DNA of 50,311 nt, taken from NCBI GenBank assembly GCA_903828565.1, contig CAIKMQ010000022.1, positions 1 to 50,311 of the forward strand. The letters are read 5' to 3'. Position numbers and translations under genes: made by a program. The stretch's first letter is position 1, and the number at the start of each line of letters is the position of its first letter. Source of the stretch: an uncultured Leptolinea sp. (lineage in GTDB: Bacteria; Chloroflexota; Anaerolineae; Anaerolineales; Anaerolineaceae). The notes beneath the pieces were generated by a model. That model made no database searches, was not told the origin of the DNA, and worked only from the letters and a program-made list of their open reading frames with translations. This document shows positions 10,903-18,643 of this stretch, piece after piece.

Positions 10903-10928
10903 TCTTTCGGGGTGATCTTCTACAAATC

Positions 10929-12266
10929 TCAGGCAGTTTCCAGGTAATGCTCAACTTCCCAGTCGGTTACGTTGATGCGGTATTGTTCCCATTCAGCCAA
11001 CCGGGAGCGGGTGAAGGCTTCATAGAGTGACGGCCCAAGGGCGTTCTTGATCACAGGCGCTTTTTCCAGTTCAACCAGCGCCTCATGCAGGGATCCGGGC
11101 AGATTGCCGACTTTCATCCGTTTACGGTCGCTGGCTGTCAGCTCGTAGACATTGATATTATTCAGCGGGGTCGGAGGTAGCAGCCCGCGGTCAATGCCAT
11201 CCATACCGGCGGCAAGGATCGTCAGGAAGGTCAGGTAGGGATTCGAGCTGGGGTCCGGGCAGCGAAGTTCAGCCCGAACGGCTTTGTCCTTGCCCGGCTT
11301 ATAACGCGGGATGCGGATGAGAGCGGATCGGTTGGTTTGAGCCCAGCCGATGTATACGGGTGCTTCATAGCCAGGTACAAGGCGTTTATAGCTGTTTACA
11401 GTAGGGGCTACGACCGCTGAAAAGCCGCGGGCGTGCTGCAGCTGGCCGGCGATGAATCCATAGGCAGTCTTTGACAGGCTGAAAGCATCAGATGCATCAA
11501 AGAACAGGTTGTTACCCTTCAGGTCGAATAGTGATTGGTGGCAGTGCATACCGCTGCCATTGATGCCAAAGATCGGTTTCGGCATAAAGGATGCCACCAG
11601 GTCGTTCTGGGCTGCAATGGCTTTGACAGTATATTTCAGGGTTAGCACGTTGTCTGCGGTTTGCAGTGCGTCATCAAATTCAAAATCGATCTCATGCTGA
11701 CCGAGTGCAACCTCATGATGCCCCACTTCCACTTTCAGCCCCATCTGTGACAGAGCGCGGATCAATTCGGTGCGGACGCGGACAGCTTCATCGTTGGGTG
11801 AAAAATCAAAATACCCGCCTACGTCATGCGGTACAGGGTGAATGCTCTGACTGCCATTCTTTTTCAGCAGGAAGAACTCAGGTTCAGGGCCGACTTTGAA
11901 TGTCATGCCCCTTTCTTTCAGCACAGCCAGAGCCCGTTTCAAGGCACCGCGGGGATCACCCTCAAACGGGGAACCATCGGGCATGTAGATGTCACAGAAA
12001 AAGCGGCCGCGGCGCATATCGGCAGGCGACCAGGGAAGCACTGCGTAGGTCTCCGGATCGACACGCAGGTGCATGTCGCTTTCCTGGATACGGCAAAATC
12101 CTTCCACAGAGGAACCATCGAACCAGATACCATCATCCAGGGCACCTTCCAGACGTTCCACCGGCATATCCAGTGATTTCACGGTTCCATTCACATCGGT
12201 GAACTGGAAGGAGATGAATTTAACATTATCTTCACTAATGCGTTTTAGTAGTTCTTTTCGATCCAT
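10929..12266 (-). CDS. glnA: Glutamine synthetase, type I-alpha
   Basis: ATP-dependent condensation of ammonia and glutamate; the main ammonia-assimilation enzyme. At 445 residues it has the length of the Bacillus-type GSI-alpha. Visible motifs: the FDGSSVEGF substrate loop (about residues 49-57), metal ligands in KVGPEPEFFLL, the ATP motif FMPKPIFGINGSGMHCHQS (about 240) and the NSYKRLVPGYEAP loop (about 298). The segment INVYELTASDRKRMKVGNLP resembles GSI-alpha rather than the adenylylation-loop form, so control by adenylylation is unlikely. AGGAG lies eight bases before the ATG. A hairpin plus U-run at 12309-12284 sits directly upstream, and a structured RNA lies beyond it, so attenuation of glnA is possible. 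Confidence 0.96.
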   Translation of the reverse strand: MDRKELLKRISEDNVKFISFQFTDVNGTVKSLDMPVERLEGALDDGIWFDGSSVEGFCRIQESDMHLRVDPETYAVLPWSPADMRRGRFFCDIYMPDGSPFEGDPRGALKRALAVLKERGMTFKVGPEPEFFLLKKNGSQSIHPVPHDVGGYFDFSPNDEAVRVRTELIRALSQMGLKVEVGHHEVALGQHEIDFEFDDALQTADNVLTLKYTVKAIAAQNDLVASFMPKPIFGINGSGMHCHQSLFDLKGNNLFFDASDAFSLSKTAYGFIAGQLQHARGFSAVVAPTVNSYKRLVPGYEAPVYIGWAQTNRSALIRIPRYKPGKDKAVRAELRCPDPSSNPYLTFLTILAAGMDGIDRGLLPPTPLNNINVYELTASDRKRMKVGNLPGSLHEALVELEKAPVIKNALGPSLYEAFTRSRLAEWEQYRINVTDWEVEHYLETA

Positions 12267-12283
12267 AAAGTCGCTCCTGTAAT

Positions 12284-12309
12284 TAAAAGAACTGGACGTG
12301 CGATCCAGT
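12284..12309 (-). terminator. Terminator or attenuator hairpin upstream of glnA
   Basis: On the minus strand a 6-bp stem ACTGGA/TCCAGT with a 7-base loop is followed by TCTTTTAATT, 18 bases before the glnA ATG. It could end the structured RNA transcript upstream or regulate read-through into glnA. Confidence 0.55.
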
Positions 12310-12330
12310 ACCTGCGCTGGCGGATGTATA

Positions 12331-12506
12331 AAAAGACCCCACCATGCCGTGTGTTGCAGAGTTTTGAACCTGCTTTCGCAGGACGAGTCTCGACCCGGAA
12401 GATCAGCCTTGACCGAAGTCTACCGCATCTCTGCCGTGAGATAAAGACTCATTTTTTAAGGTGTTGGCTCAAAACGGAAAAGCAACATCACGTACACAGC
12501 AGGGTG
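12331..12506 (-). ncRNA. Structured RNA of about 176 nt (6S-like or glnA leader)
   Basis: A promoter places the start at about 12505, exactly where a closing stem begins. CACCCTGCTGTGT (12506-12494) pairs with ACACGGCATGGTG (12352-12340) as 13 positions with one mismatch and one G-U. Inside, GTTTTGAGCC (12475-12466) pairs with GGTTCAAAAC (12370-12361), 10 bp with one G-U. Between the two stems is a large asymmetric internal loop. A CCTGC-GAAA-GCAGG hairpin (12382-12369) lies farther in. The 3' end is GGGGTCTTTTT. A 176-nt near-palindromic rod with a large bubble and U-run end resembles 6S RNA, whose consensus I cannot test here. The alternative is a cis-acting leader for glnA, whose start is 64 bases downstream. 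Confidence 0.55.
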
Positions 12507-12511
12507 ATTGT

Positions 12512-12540
12512 CTTATACCACATAACATATACCATGTATA
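12512..12540 (-). promoter_or_regulatory. Strong promoter of the structured RNA
   Basis: On the minus strand TATACA (12540-12535), a 17-bp spacer, then TATAAG (12517-12512) preceded by TGG, an extended -10. The predicted start falls at 12505-12506. Confidence 0.65.
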
Positions 12541-12605
12541 GAGATACATTAATCCGCAAGGGTTTCCTGAGTAGAATGATGACAAATCCTTTTATGCCAG
12601 GTCGT

Positions 12606-12640
12606 AAGAAAACCGGAAAAGCTTTCTATGCTTTTCCGGT
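12606..12640 (-). terminator. Terminator of the aguA operon
   Basis: An 11-bp perfect stem ACCGGAAAAGC/GCTTTTCCGGT (12640-12630 with 12622-12612) is followed on the minus strand by TTTCTT, about 38 bases after the aguA stop. Confidence 0.85.
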
Positions 12641-12677
12641 CAGCAGGCGGTCTGCCTTGGTCAGATCACTGAGGAAA

Positions 12678-13769
12678 TCACGCTGGCTGTTGCTGGGTGA
12701 TGCAGTGGATATTTCCACCTCCCAGTAGGATCTCCCGGGCCGGGGTGTTGATCAGTTGGCGTCCAGGTATATAAGGGCGTAAAGCTTCAAGCGCCTGCCC
12801 GTCATGGTGATCCCCAAACGCAGGGAATACAGCGCCGCCATTACAGAAGTAAAAATTAATATAAGATGCCGCCATCCGGTCACCTGCCATCCGCGGATAG
12901 CTGCCGTCCATGACATCTACCCCTTCCGCCTCGGCTTCGGTGATGATGATGGGATCAGGCTGATGGACCTTTATGACCTTCAAATCTCTTCCACCTGCAT
13001 CGGTGAATTTGGATAATCGATCCAACGCGTCTTTTGAGATCGGGTATTGCGGATCGTTGTGGTCATCCGTCCAGGTAAGGGCTACAATACCCGGCTGGAG
13101 GAAACAGGCCAGGTTATCTACATGCCCGCTGGTCTCATCCCGGTAAACCCCGGCGGAGAGCCAGAGCACCGTCTTAACGCCAGTGTATCTTTTCAACGCC
13201 TCTTCGATCTCGGCTTTGCTCATCGAAGGATTGCGGTTCGGATTGAGCAGGCACTCTTCGGTTGTTAGTAGCGTCCCCTGTCCATCAACATGGATGGAAC
13301 CGCCTTCCAGCACGAACGGCGCCCGGTACCGATCCACTTCTTCCAGGTCGGCCACTTTACGTGCAACCTGGTCATCTCTGTCCCAGGGAAAATATAGCCC
13401 GCCGGCGAGTCCACCCCAGGCATTGAACTCCCAATCGATCACGCGAAGGTTACCGGAAAGATCCGTAACAAAAGTAGGACCGCAATCCCGCATCCAGGCA
13501 TCATTGTTTGCCAATTCCACGACGCGGACATCATGCGGCATCATTTCCCTGGCGTTCTGATACTGATCGCGATTGACACCTATGGTCACAGGTTCAAAGG
13601 CGGCAATCGCAGCTGCAACGGCGGCAAAAGCTACCTGGGCAGGTTTCCCTCCCATCCGCCAGTTATCAGGCCGTTCGGGCCAGAGCATCCATGTTCTGCG
13701 GTGAGGTTCCCATTCCGCAGGCATGCGATACCCATCGCTCAGTGGTGCACCTGCCAGTAAGCGGGTCAT
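12678..13769 (-). CDS. aguA: Agmatine deiminase
   Basis: Hydrolyses agmatine to N-carbamoylputrescine and ammonia; guanidine-modifying (pentein) superfamily. The 363-residue protein has the family order MPAEWEPHRRTWMLWPER, NNDAWMRDCGPTFV, FVLEGGSIHVDGQGTLL, DETSGHVDNLACF and the nucleophilic Cys in GGGNIHCITQQ at the C-terminus, so it looks catalytically intact. AGGAGGGAG lies upstream of the ATG. It starts 11 bp after the carbamoyltransferase gene, forming a two-gene catabolic operon that ends at a strong terminator. Confidence 0.95.
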   Translation of the reverse strand: MTRLLAGAPLSDGYRMPAEWEPHRRTWMLWPERPDNWRMGGKPAQVAFAAVAAAIAAFEPVTIGVNRDQYQNAREMMPHDVRVVELANNDAWMRDCGPTFVTDLSGNLRVIDWEFNAWGGLAGGLYFPWDRDDQVARKVADLEEVDRYRAPFVLEGGSIHVDGQGTLLTTEECLLNPNRNPSMSKAEIEEALKRYTGVKTVLWLSAGVYRDETSGHVDNLACFLQPGIVALTWTDDHNDPQYPISKDALDRLSKFTDAGGRDLKVIKVHQPDPIIITEAEAEGVDVMDGSYPRMAGDRMAASYINFYFCNGGAVFPAFGDHHDGQALEALRPYIPGRQLINTPAREILLGGGNIHCITQQQPA

Positions 13770-13780
13770 ACGGCTCCCTC

Positions 13781-14806
13781 CTAGGCTGCAGGTGGAACCA
13801 ATTGATCCAAAGTAGCCAGGATCTCTTTTTGATACTTCTGTTTTTCTTCAGCTGTCGGATGTTTCAACCGGGGATAGATGAAATAGGCCAGCAGGCCTTT
13901 TTCAGTATGTAATCTGTTCTCCGACTGGTCAAAGATGATGGAGCGCGGGTGATCCATCACCGCATCGGTGGTCTCAACACCGCGTGAAGCCGGCAGGCAG
14001 TGCATAAATTTACAATGGCCGGGGGCTTTCGAGAAGAGGTCCAGGTTGACCTGGTAATCTGGCATGAATGCCGCACGCCGGGCAGGGATCTGATCTTCCT
14101 GTCCGACCCACCACCAGAGATCTGTGTAGATAAAATCAGCCTTGTGAATCGCAGCCAGCGGGTCACTGGTAATGGTCAGGCTTCCCCCGGAACGTTGGCA
14201 ATTGGCGCGAGCCCATTCCTGCCAGCTGGAAGGTGCCTGATAATCCACCGGTGCTGCTTGAGTGAAATTCATCCCCAATCGGGTGCAGATCAGCATTAAG
14301 GATGAAAGGACATTGGTTGCATCGCCAATAAAGGTCACGTTGATGTCTTCTAGGTTTTTCCCCGCGGGAATATGTTCCAGCATGGTGGTGACATCACAGA
14401 TCACCTGTGTGGGATGGTTGTAATCTGTTAATCCGTTAATCACCGGAACATCTGCATGTTTGGCCAGTTCGGTGATAGTGGCATGTTTCAAGGTGCGCGC
14501 AAAGATGCCATCGCACATGCGGCTTAGCACTTTTGCGGTATCGTAGAGCGATTCTCTTACGCCGAGGTGAATTTCGCCAGGCTTCAGATAAAGAGCGTGC
14601 CCGCCCAATTCGGTCATGGCAACTTCAAAAGATACACGGGTCCGCGTGGAGGGCTCTTCAAAGATCATTGCCAGTGAGGCGTCTTTAAGAAGCTGCGGGG
14701 TGCAGCCAGCCCGGTCCGCCGCCTTGATTTGGCGGGTTAGGCGAATCATATCCAGTAATTCTTCCCTGGAAAAATCCTCTGTATCGATGAAGTGTTTCAA
14801 TTGCAT
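13781..14806 (-). CDS. ptcA: Putrescine carbamoyltransferase (OTC family)
   Basis: Phosphorolyses N-carbamoylputrescine to putrescine and carbamoyl phosphate. Family motifs are complete: the carbamoyl-phosphate site EEPSTRTRVSF (about residue 50), DYNHPTQ (about 128) and FMHCLPASRG (about 265). Assignment to putrescine rather than ornithine rests on the YTDLWWWVGQEDQIPARRAAF segment replacing the ornithine-type SMG loop, on the long tail after ENRLHTEKGLLAY, and on the neighbouring agmatine deiminase. Ornithine carbamoyltransferase (argF) remains the alternative. Carbamate kinase, which would make ATP from the product, is not in the window. AAAGGA precedes the ATG. Confidence 0.8.
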   Translation of the reverse strand: MQLKHFIDTEDFSREELLDMIRLTRQIKAADRAGCTPQLLKDASLAMIFEEPSTRTRVSFEVAMTELGGHALYLKPGEIHLGVRESLYDTAKVLSRMCDGIFARTLKHATITELAKHADVPVINGLTDYNHPTQVICDVTTMLEHIPAGKNLEDINVTFIGDATNVLSSLMLICTRLGMNFTQAAPVDYQAPSSWQEWARANCQRSGGSLTITSDPLAAIHKADFIYTDLWWWVGQEDQIPARRAAFMPDYQVNLDLFSKAPGHCKFMHCLPASRGVETTDAVMDHPRSIIFDQSENRLHTEKGLLAYFIYPRLKHPTAEEKQKYQKEILATLDQLVPPAA

Positions 14807-15122
14807 GGTATTTTCCTTTCATGGTTAAGTTGGCGGACTAGCTACGACAAAGAAAGAGCAGACCAGTAAAATGAAACAGAAAAAGCGATCAAAACCCACC
14901 GGTAATACGTTGATCACCAAAATCCCTTGGAGGTCAGACGTTGATCATTCCATTCCCGGAACCTTTTTTTCGCGAATGGGTGAGTACCTGGTTAATTGTA
15001 TCCAATAATCCGTATCCTATGGTACTCATAGCGATTGGAAAATCGGAAAAACTCTTGATCTTTGGTTTCTTCAGTTGGGATAATGGATAGGTACGATGGA
15101 AATATTATAATTACAGAAACCT
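14807..15122. other. Intergenic region between ptcA and thpR
   Basis: No convincing gene. It contains a direct repeat ACGTTGATCA at 14907-14916 and 14938-14947 (31-bp period), which could be a regulator site. A 45-codon frame (14871-15008, plus) lacks a ribosome site and any familiar motif and is not called. Promoters for the divergent ptcA and thpR must lie here, but I see no clean -35/-10 pair. Confidence 0.4.
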
Positions 15123-15725
15123 ATGCAAACGATACGGTGTTTCATCGCAGTCGATATATCCCCGGAGATCAAAGACAGGATCTCAAGCCTAATCTCCCAT
15201 GTCGCCTCTCAGGTCCCGAGAGGTTCTGTTCGCTGGGTGGAGCGGGTCAACCTGCATCTTACCTTAAAATTCCTGGGTGAGATCCAGTCTGTACGCGCCA
15301 ACGGTATCCAAAAGGCGTTGGATCTGGTGCTAGGAGCGATCCCCGCATTCGATCTATCAATCGCCGGCGCAGGGCTCTTCCCATCCGCCCGCAAACCCAG
15401 GATCATCTGGCTGGGAATCTTACCTGCTCATGATGTGAGCTTACTGGCAGCCAAAGTGGATAATGCGATGCAATCACTTGGTTTTGAACCGGAAGACAGG
15501 CCTTTCTCCCCGCATTTGACCATTGGGCGGGTATCGAGAGACGTTTCGGAAAGTGCGCTGCCGGCTATCGCCGAGGTGGTGTTGAAAAACCAACCGGGAG
15601 AGATCGGCATGATCCGTATTCAGGCTGTAACGCTCTACCGCAGCGATCTCCGCCCCCAGGGGCCGATCTATACTCCCCTGGCGCATGTACAACTGGCAGA
15701 CGGAAAATCGCCTAATCCATGTTAA
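15123..15725 (+). CDS. thpR: RNA 2',3'-cyclic phosphodiesterase (LigT/ThpR)
   Basis: 2H phosphoesterase that opens 2',3'-cyclic phosphates at RNA ends. The two catalytic tetrapeptides are present: HLTLKFLGE (about residue 46) and HLTIGRV (about residue 130). The N-terminus TIRCFIAVDISPEIKDRI is typical, and the length of 200 is normal. The ribosome site is weak. The gene ends six bases before rsfS starts, so the two are likely cotranscribed. Confidence 0.92.
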   Translation: MQTIRCFIAVDISPEIKDRISSLISHVASQVPRGSVRWVERVNLHLTLKFLGEIQSVRANGIQKALDLVLGAIPAFDLSIAGAGLFPSARKPRIIWLGILPAHDVSLLAAKVDNAMQSLGFEPEDRPFSPHLTIGRVSRDVSESALPAIAEVVLKNQPGEIGMIRIQAVTLYRSDLRPQGPIYTPLAHVQLADGKSPNPC

Positions 15726-15730
15726 AATGA

Positions 15731-16099
15731 ATGAAACAATTGAAGGAGAAACCCCTGAACAACCTGGAAACTGCTAACAAGATCATTGAAGCCCTTGTGG
15801 ATAAAAAAGGCGAGAAGATCGCTCTGTTGGACATACATGAGTTTGCATCGTTTGCTGATTATTTCATTATCTGCTCCGGTACATCCAACCGGATGCTGAG
15901 TGCTTTGGCTGATATGGCAGCTGAAACTGCCAAAAAGAATGGTGCCCGCTATGCGCGCGTGGAAGGAAAACCAGATTTCGGCTGGATCATCGTGGATTGC
16001 GGGGATGTGATCGTCCATCTCTTTACACCGGAGAAAAGAGAATATTACAGCCTGGAAAAATTGTGGGAAAAAGCCCATACTGTCGTCCGAATGCAATAA
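15731..16099 (+). CDS. rsfS: Ribosomal silencing factor RsfS
   Basis: Binds ribosomal protein uL14 and blocks subunit joining during slow growth. The 122-residue protein shows the family blocks ALLDIHEFASFADYFIICSGTSNRM, EGKPDFGWIIVDCGDVIVHLF and REYYSLEKLW. The start is odd: the best ribosome site (AAGGAG, 15744-15749) lies inside the frame, six bases before an in-frame CTG at 15755, while ATG 15731 has none. Initiation at CTG 15755 would remove eight residues that are not conserved in the family. Confidence 0.93.
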   Translation: MKQLKEKPLNNLETANKIIEALVDKKGEKIALLDIHEFASFADYFIICSGTSNRMLSALADMAAETAKKNGARYARVEGKPDFGWIIVDCGDVIVHLFTPEKREYYSLEKLWEKAHTVVRMQ

Positions 16100-16105
16100 A
16101 AATTA

Positions 16106-16134
16106 AGGCTCCCCGATCCGGGAGCCTCTTTATT
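16106..16134 (+). terminator. Terminator after rsfS
   Basis: AGGCTCCC (16106-16113) pairs with GGGAGCCT (16120-16127), followed by a T-rich tail. Confidence 0.85.
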
Positions 16135-16156
16135 TATTCCGTCTATATGTGCTTCA

Positions 16157-16615
16157 CTATAAAGCTGACAGGATTTCCTGACTGTGTTCGGCAGGCTTCA
16201 CGTTTTCATATATGCGTTTGATCTTTCCATCAGGTGCGATCAGGAAGGTCGTGCGGAAGATGCCGTCATATTCCCGTCCCATCATTTTCTTACGGCCCCA
16301 AACTCCATAGAGTTCACATACCTGATGGCCGGCATCTGCCAGTAACGGGAAAGATAGTGCATACTTACCCTTGAATTTCAGGTGCGATGCCACACTATCC
16401 GCGGAGATACCCACCACGGATATGCCTGCAGCCTGATAACGAGAGTAGTCGTCTCTGAAATTACATGCTTCGGTGGTGCAACCAGGTGTATCGTCTTTAG
16501 GGTAGAAATACAGCACCAGATCCCGGCCGGAGAATTCCTTTAGGCTGCGTAGGGTCCCATTCTCGTCAGGTAGTTGAAAATCAGGGGCGGGTTCACCCAT
16601 TTTTAGATGTGTCAT
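16157..16615 (-). CDS. bcp: Thioredoxin-dependent peroxiredoxin (Bcp/PrxQ)
   Basis: Reduces hydrogen peroxide and organic hydroperoxides using thioredoxin. The peroxidatic and resolving cysteines are in the Bcp-type CxxxxC arrangement (TPGCTTEACNFRD, residues about 43-55). YFYPKDDTPG and the FPLLAD strand are also conserved. Start 16615 is chosen because GGAGGAATT lies directly upstream; the frame continues eight codons farther without a ribosome site. Length 152 is typical. Transcribed separately from the molybdenum-cofactor operon, which ends 66 bp upstream. Confidence 0.95.
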   Translation of the reverse strand: MTHLKMGEPAPDFQLPDENGTLRSLKEFSGRDLVLYFYPKDDTPGCTTEACNFRDDYSRYQAAGISVVGISADSVASHLKFKGKYALSFPLLADAGHQVCELYGVWGRKKMMGREYDGIFRTTFLIAPDGKIKRIYENVKPAEHSQEILSAL

Positions 16616-16681
16616 AATTCCTCCGTATCGATTACCCAATCATCACCGAAAACACACGGGGATGCAAGTTGTCATATAGGC

Positions 16682-18637
16682 TTATTCCAGGTACCTGGTA
16701 TTCCCCAGTGAGTCCCATGAATAGCCGGGTAAGCGAGTCAGATTTTCTTTGAACGCCGCATCGCGTGATGCATCGATCATCAACTTTACACCGGGGTGTT
16801 CCAGCAGATCGGTTGGGATGATGATCTCATAGGTTTCATTAAACAGAGGGACAAAATCCAAATTGAGAGCAACCGCAGCTGCTTGTATTCCCAACCCGCA
16901 ATCTGCGCGCTGCGAGAAAACAGCCGCAGCTACCCCCAGATGGGTGTATTCTTCGTCCGCGTATCCACGAATATCCACCGGCAGTATACCGGCTTTTTTT
17001 AGGTGATAATCCAGCAACACCCTTGTACCGGCTCCCCTCTGACGGTTAGAGAATGTGACATCAGAGCGGGTGAGGTCTGCCAGCGTGGTGATATGCAGCG
17101 GATTTCCTCGCGGTACGATCAATCCCTGGATACGCTGCGCCCAACCTAAAATCATCACGGGGATGTCTGGTAAATACTGCCGGATATAGCTATCGTTATA
17201 TATTCCTGTTTCTACATCAAGAAGATGACTGCCGCAGGCATGAGCCTCTCCGCGGGTCAGGGAGTTTAATCCTCCCAGGCTGCCGACATTCGAGGCTGCC
17301 AGCCTGGAACCATGCCCTGAAAGGTACTCTGCAAGTACGTCCAGTGATAGATCATGAGAGCCGGAGATCATCACGGTTTTACGCGCTTCATGTTCAGAAC
17401 GGTACAATTTTACCCGAACTGGCTCTCCGGCTTCCAGGCCTTGAATACCCCGTGGGATCACGGTAATTCCATCCGCGCGTGTCAGAGATGTGATGACTCC
17501 GGCTCCGCGTGCCAGCGGGGCTGCCAGCAACCTTCCGCGCACATCACCCACGGAAACTCGCACTACATCATCATCCCCGGCAGGAGAGTTGATCTTACGT
17601 GCCAGGATCGCTTCAACAGTTTCAGTGGAGTGATCCTCCAGCCCGGTCCATTCTTCCAGCAATGGCCGTACGAATAATTCGCATGTCAATGCCGCAGAAA
17701 CCGGGTATCCGGGAACGCCGATGATGGGAACTGCCCGCGGCCTTGTACTGCCTGCGGGCGGAAGGATGCCGATGATCACAGGATGCCCGGGACGGACGGC
17801 TACGCCGTGGACCAGCAGAGTGCCAAGGTTGGCAATCACTTCTGCGGAGTGGTCTTCAGAACCGGCTGAGGAGCCGGCATTAAGCAGTACAAGGTCCGCG
17901 GATCGTGCAGCCAATTCAACTTGCGACTGAATTGCCTGCCTGTCATCCCGAATGCTGGGGTAGCGAATGGCTGTTCCACCCCAGGAATTGACCTGAGACG
18001 CCATAACCAGTGAGTTGTACTCAAGAATGTTCCCCTGCTTCGGCTGAGTACCGATTGGCACAAGCTCATCACCGGTAGGTAAAATGGCCACTACTGGTTT
18101 GCGGATGACCTGCAGGCAGGTGTTTCCGCTGGCGGCAATGGCTCCGAGATCGTAAGGTCTTAATACCTGCCCGCGTGAGGCAATCAACTGGGTCGCAACG
18201 ATATCTTCACCCAGCAGGCGTATATGGCTCCAGGGGGAGACTGCCGCGCGGATTAGTATTTCGAACGGATGACGCGGGTCCTCACCTCCCAGGGGTTCTA
18301 CTTGCTCGATCGGGATGACTGCGTTGGTGCGTTCCGGCAGTGGATCCCCGGTATCGACATAGAATGCCTGGTCCCCAACCCGCAGCGAAACCGGGCGAGA
18401 GGAGATAGCAGCTGCGGTATCCGCGGCGCGGATGGCAAAGCCATCCATGGCAGAGGCGTGATAATGCGGCGAACAGATCTTCGCCCAGACGCCATCCGCT
18501 AATACCCTACCGCAGGCATGCTCATCTAGAGGGATCTCCTCAGTGGGCATCGGCCCATTCAGATCATTTTCCTCCAATGCCTGATGCAAACGGAGGACAG
18601 CTTGTTCAAGGGGGATATCTTTCAGGAAGATGGACAT
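16682..18637 (-). CDS. MoeA-type molybdopterin molybdotransferase fused to a binding-protein-like domain
   Basis: Residues 1 to about 410 are a MoeA domain, which inserts molybdate or tungstate into adenylylated molybdopterin: SAMDGFAI, VLPTGDELVP, LLNAGSSAGSEDHS, VHGVAVRPGHPV and GVPGYPVSA are all present. Residues about 420-651 form a periplasmic-binding-protein-like domain without a signal peptide (MISGSHDLSLDVLAEYL, SNRQRGAGTRVLLDYHLKKAGI, AAAVFSQRADCGLGIQAAA). It is related to the substrate domain fused to some ModE/LysR-type molybdate regulators and probably binds the oxyanion in the cytoplasm (inference). The gene starts six bases after the polysaccharide deacetylase and is the second MoeA in the operon. 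Confidence 0.9.
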   Translation of the reverse strand: MSIFLKDIPLEQAVLRLHQALEENDLNGPMPTEEIPLDEHACGRVLADGVWAKICSPHYHASAMDGFAIRAADTAAAISSRPVSLRVGDQAFYVDTGDPLPERTNAVIPIEQVEPLGGEDPRHPFEILIRAAVSPWSHIRLLGEDIVATQLIASRGQVLRPYDLGAIAASGNTCLQVIRKPVVAILPTGDELVPIGTQPKQGNILEYNSLVMASQVNSWGGTAIRYPSIRDDRQAIQSQVELAARSADLVLLNAGSSAGSEDHSAEVIANLGTLLVHGVAVRPGHPVIIGILPPAGSTRPRAVPIIGVPGYPVSAALTCELFVRPLLEEWTGLEDHSTETVEAILARKINSPAGDDDVVRVSVGDVRGRLLAAPLARGAGVITSLTRADGITVIPRGIQGLEAGEPVRVKLYRSEHEARKTVMISGSHDLSLDVLAEYLSGHGSRLAASNVGSLGGLNSLTRGEAHACGSHLLDVETGIYNDSYIRQYLPDIPVMILGWAQRIQGLIVPRGNPLHITTLADLTRSDVTFSNRQRGAGTRVLLDYHLKKAGILPVDIRGYADEEYTHLGVAAAVFSQRADCGLGIQAAAVALNLDFVPLFNETYEIIIPTDLLEHPGVKLMIDASRDAAFKENLTRLPGYSWDSLGNTRYLE

Positions 18638-18643
18638 AGAAGA

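Noticed and set aside
12324-12728. 134-codon plus-strand frame upstream of glnA
   Set aside because: It runs across the structured RNA, its promoter, the aguA terminator and the end of aguA. It has no ribosome site and no familiar domain.
14871-15008. 45-codon plus frame between ptcA and thpR
   Set aside because: No ribosome site, no recognisable motif, and it spans a direct repeat that looks regulatory.
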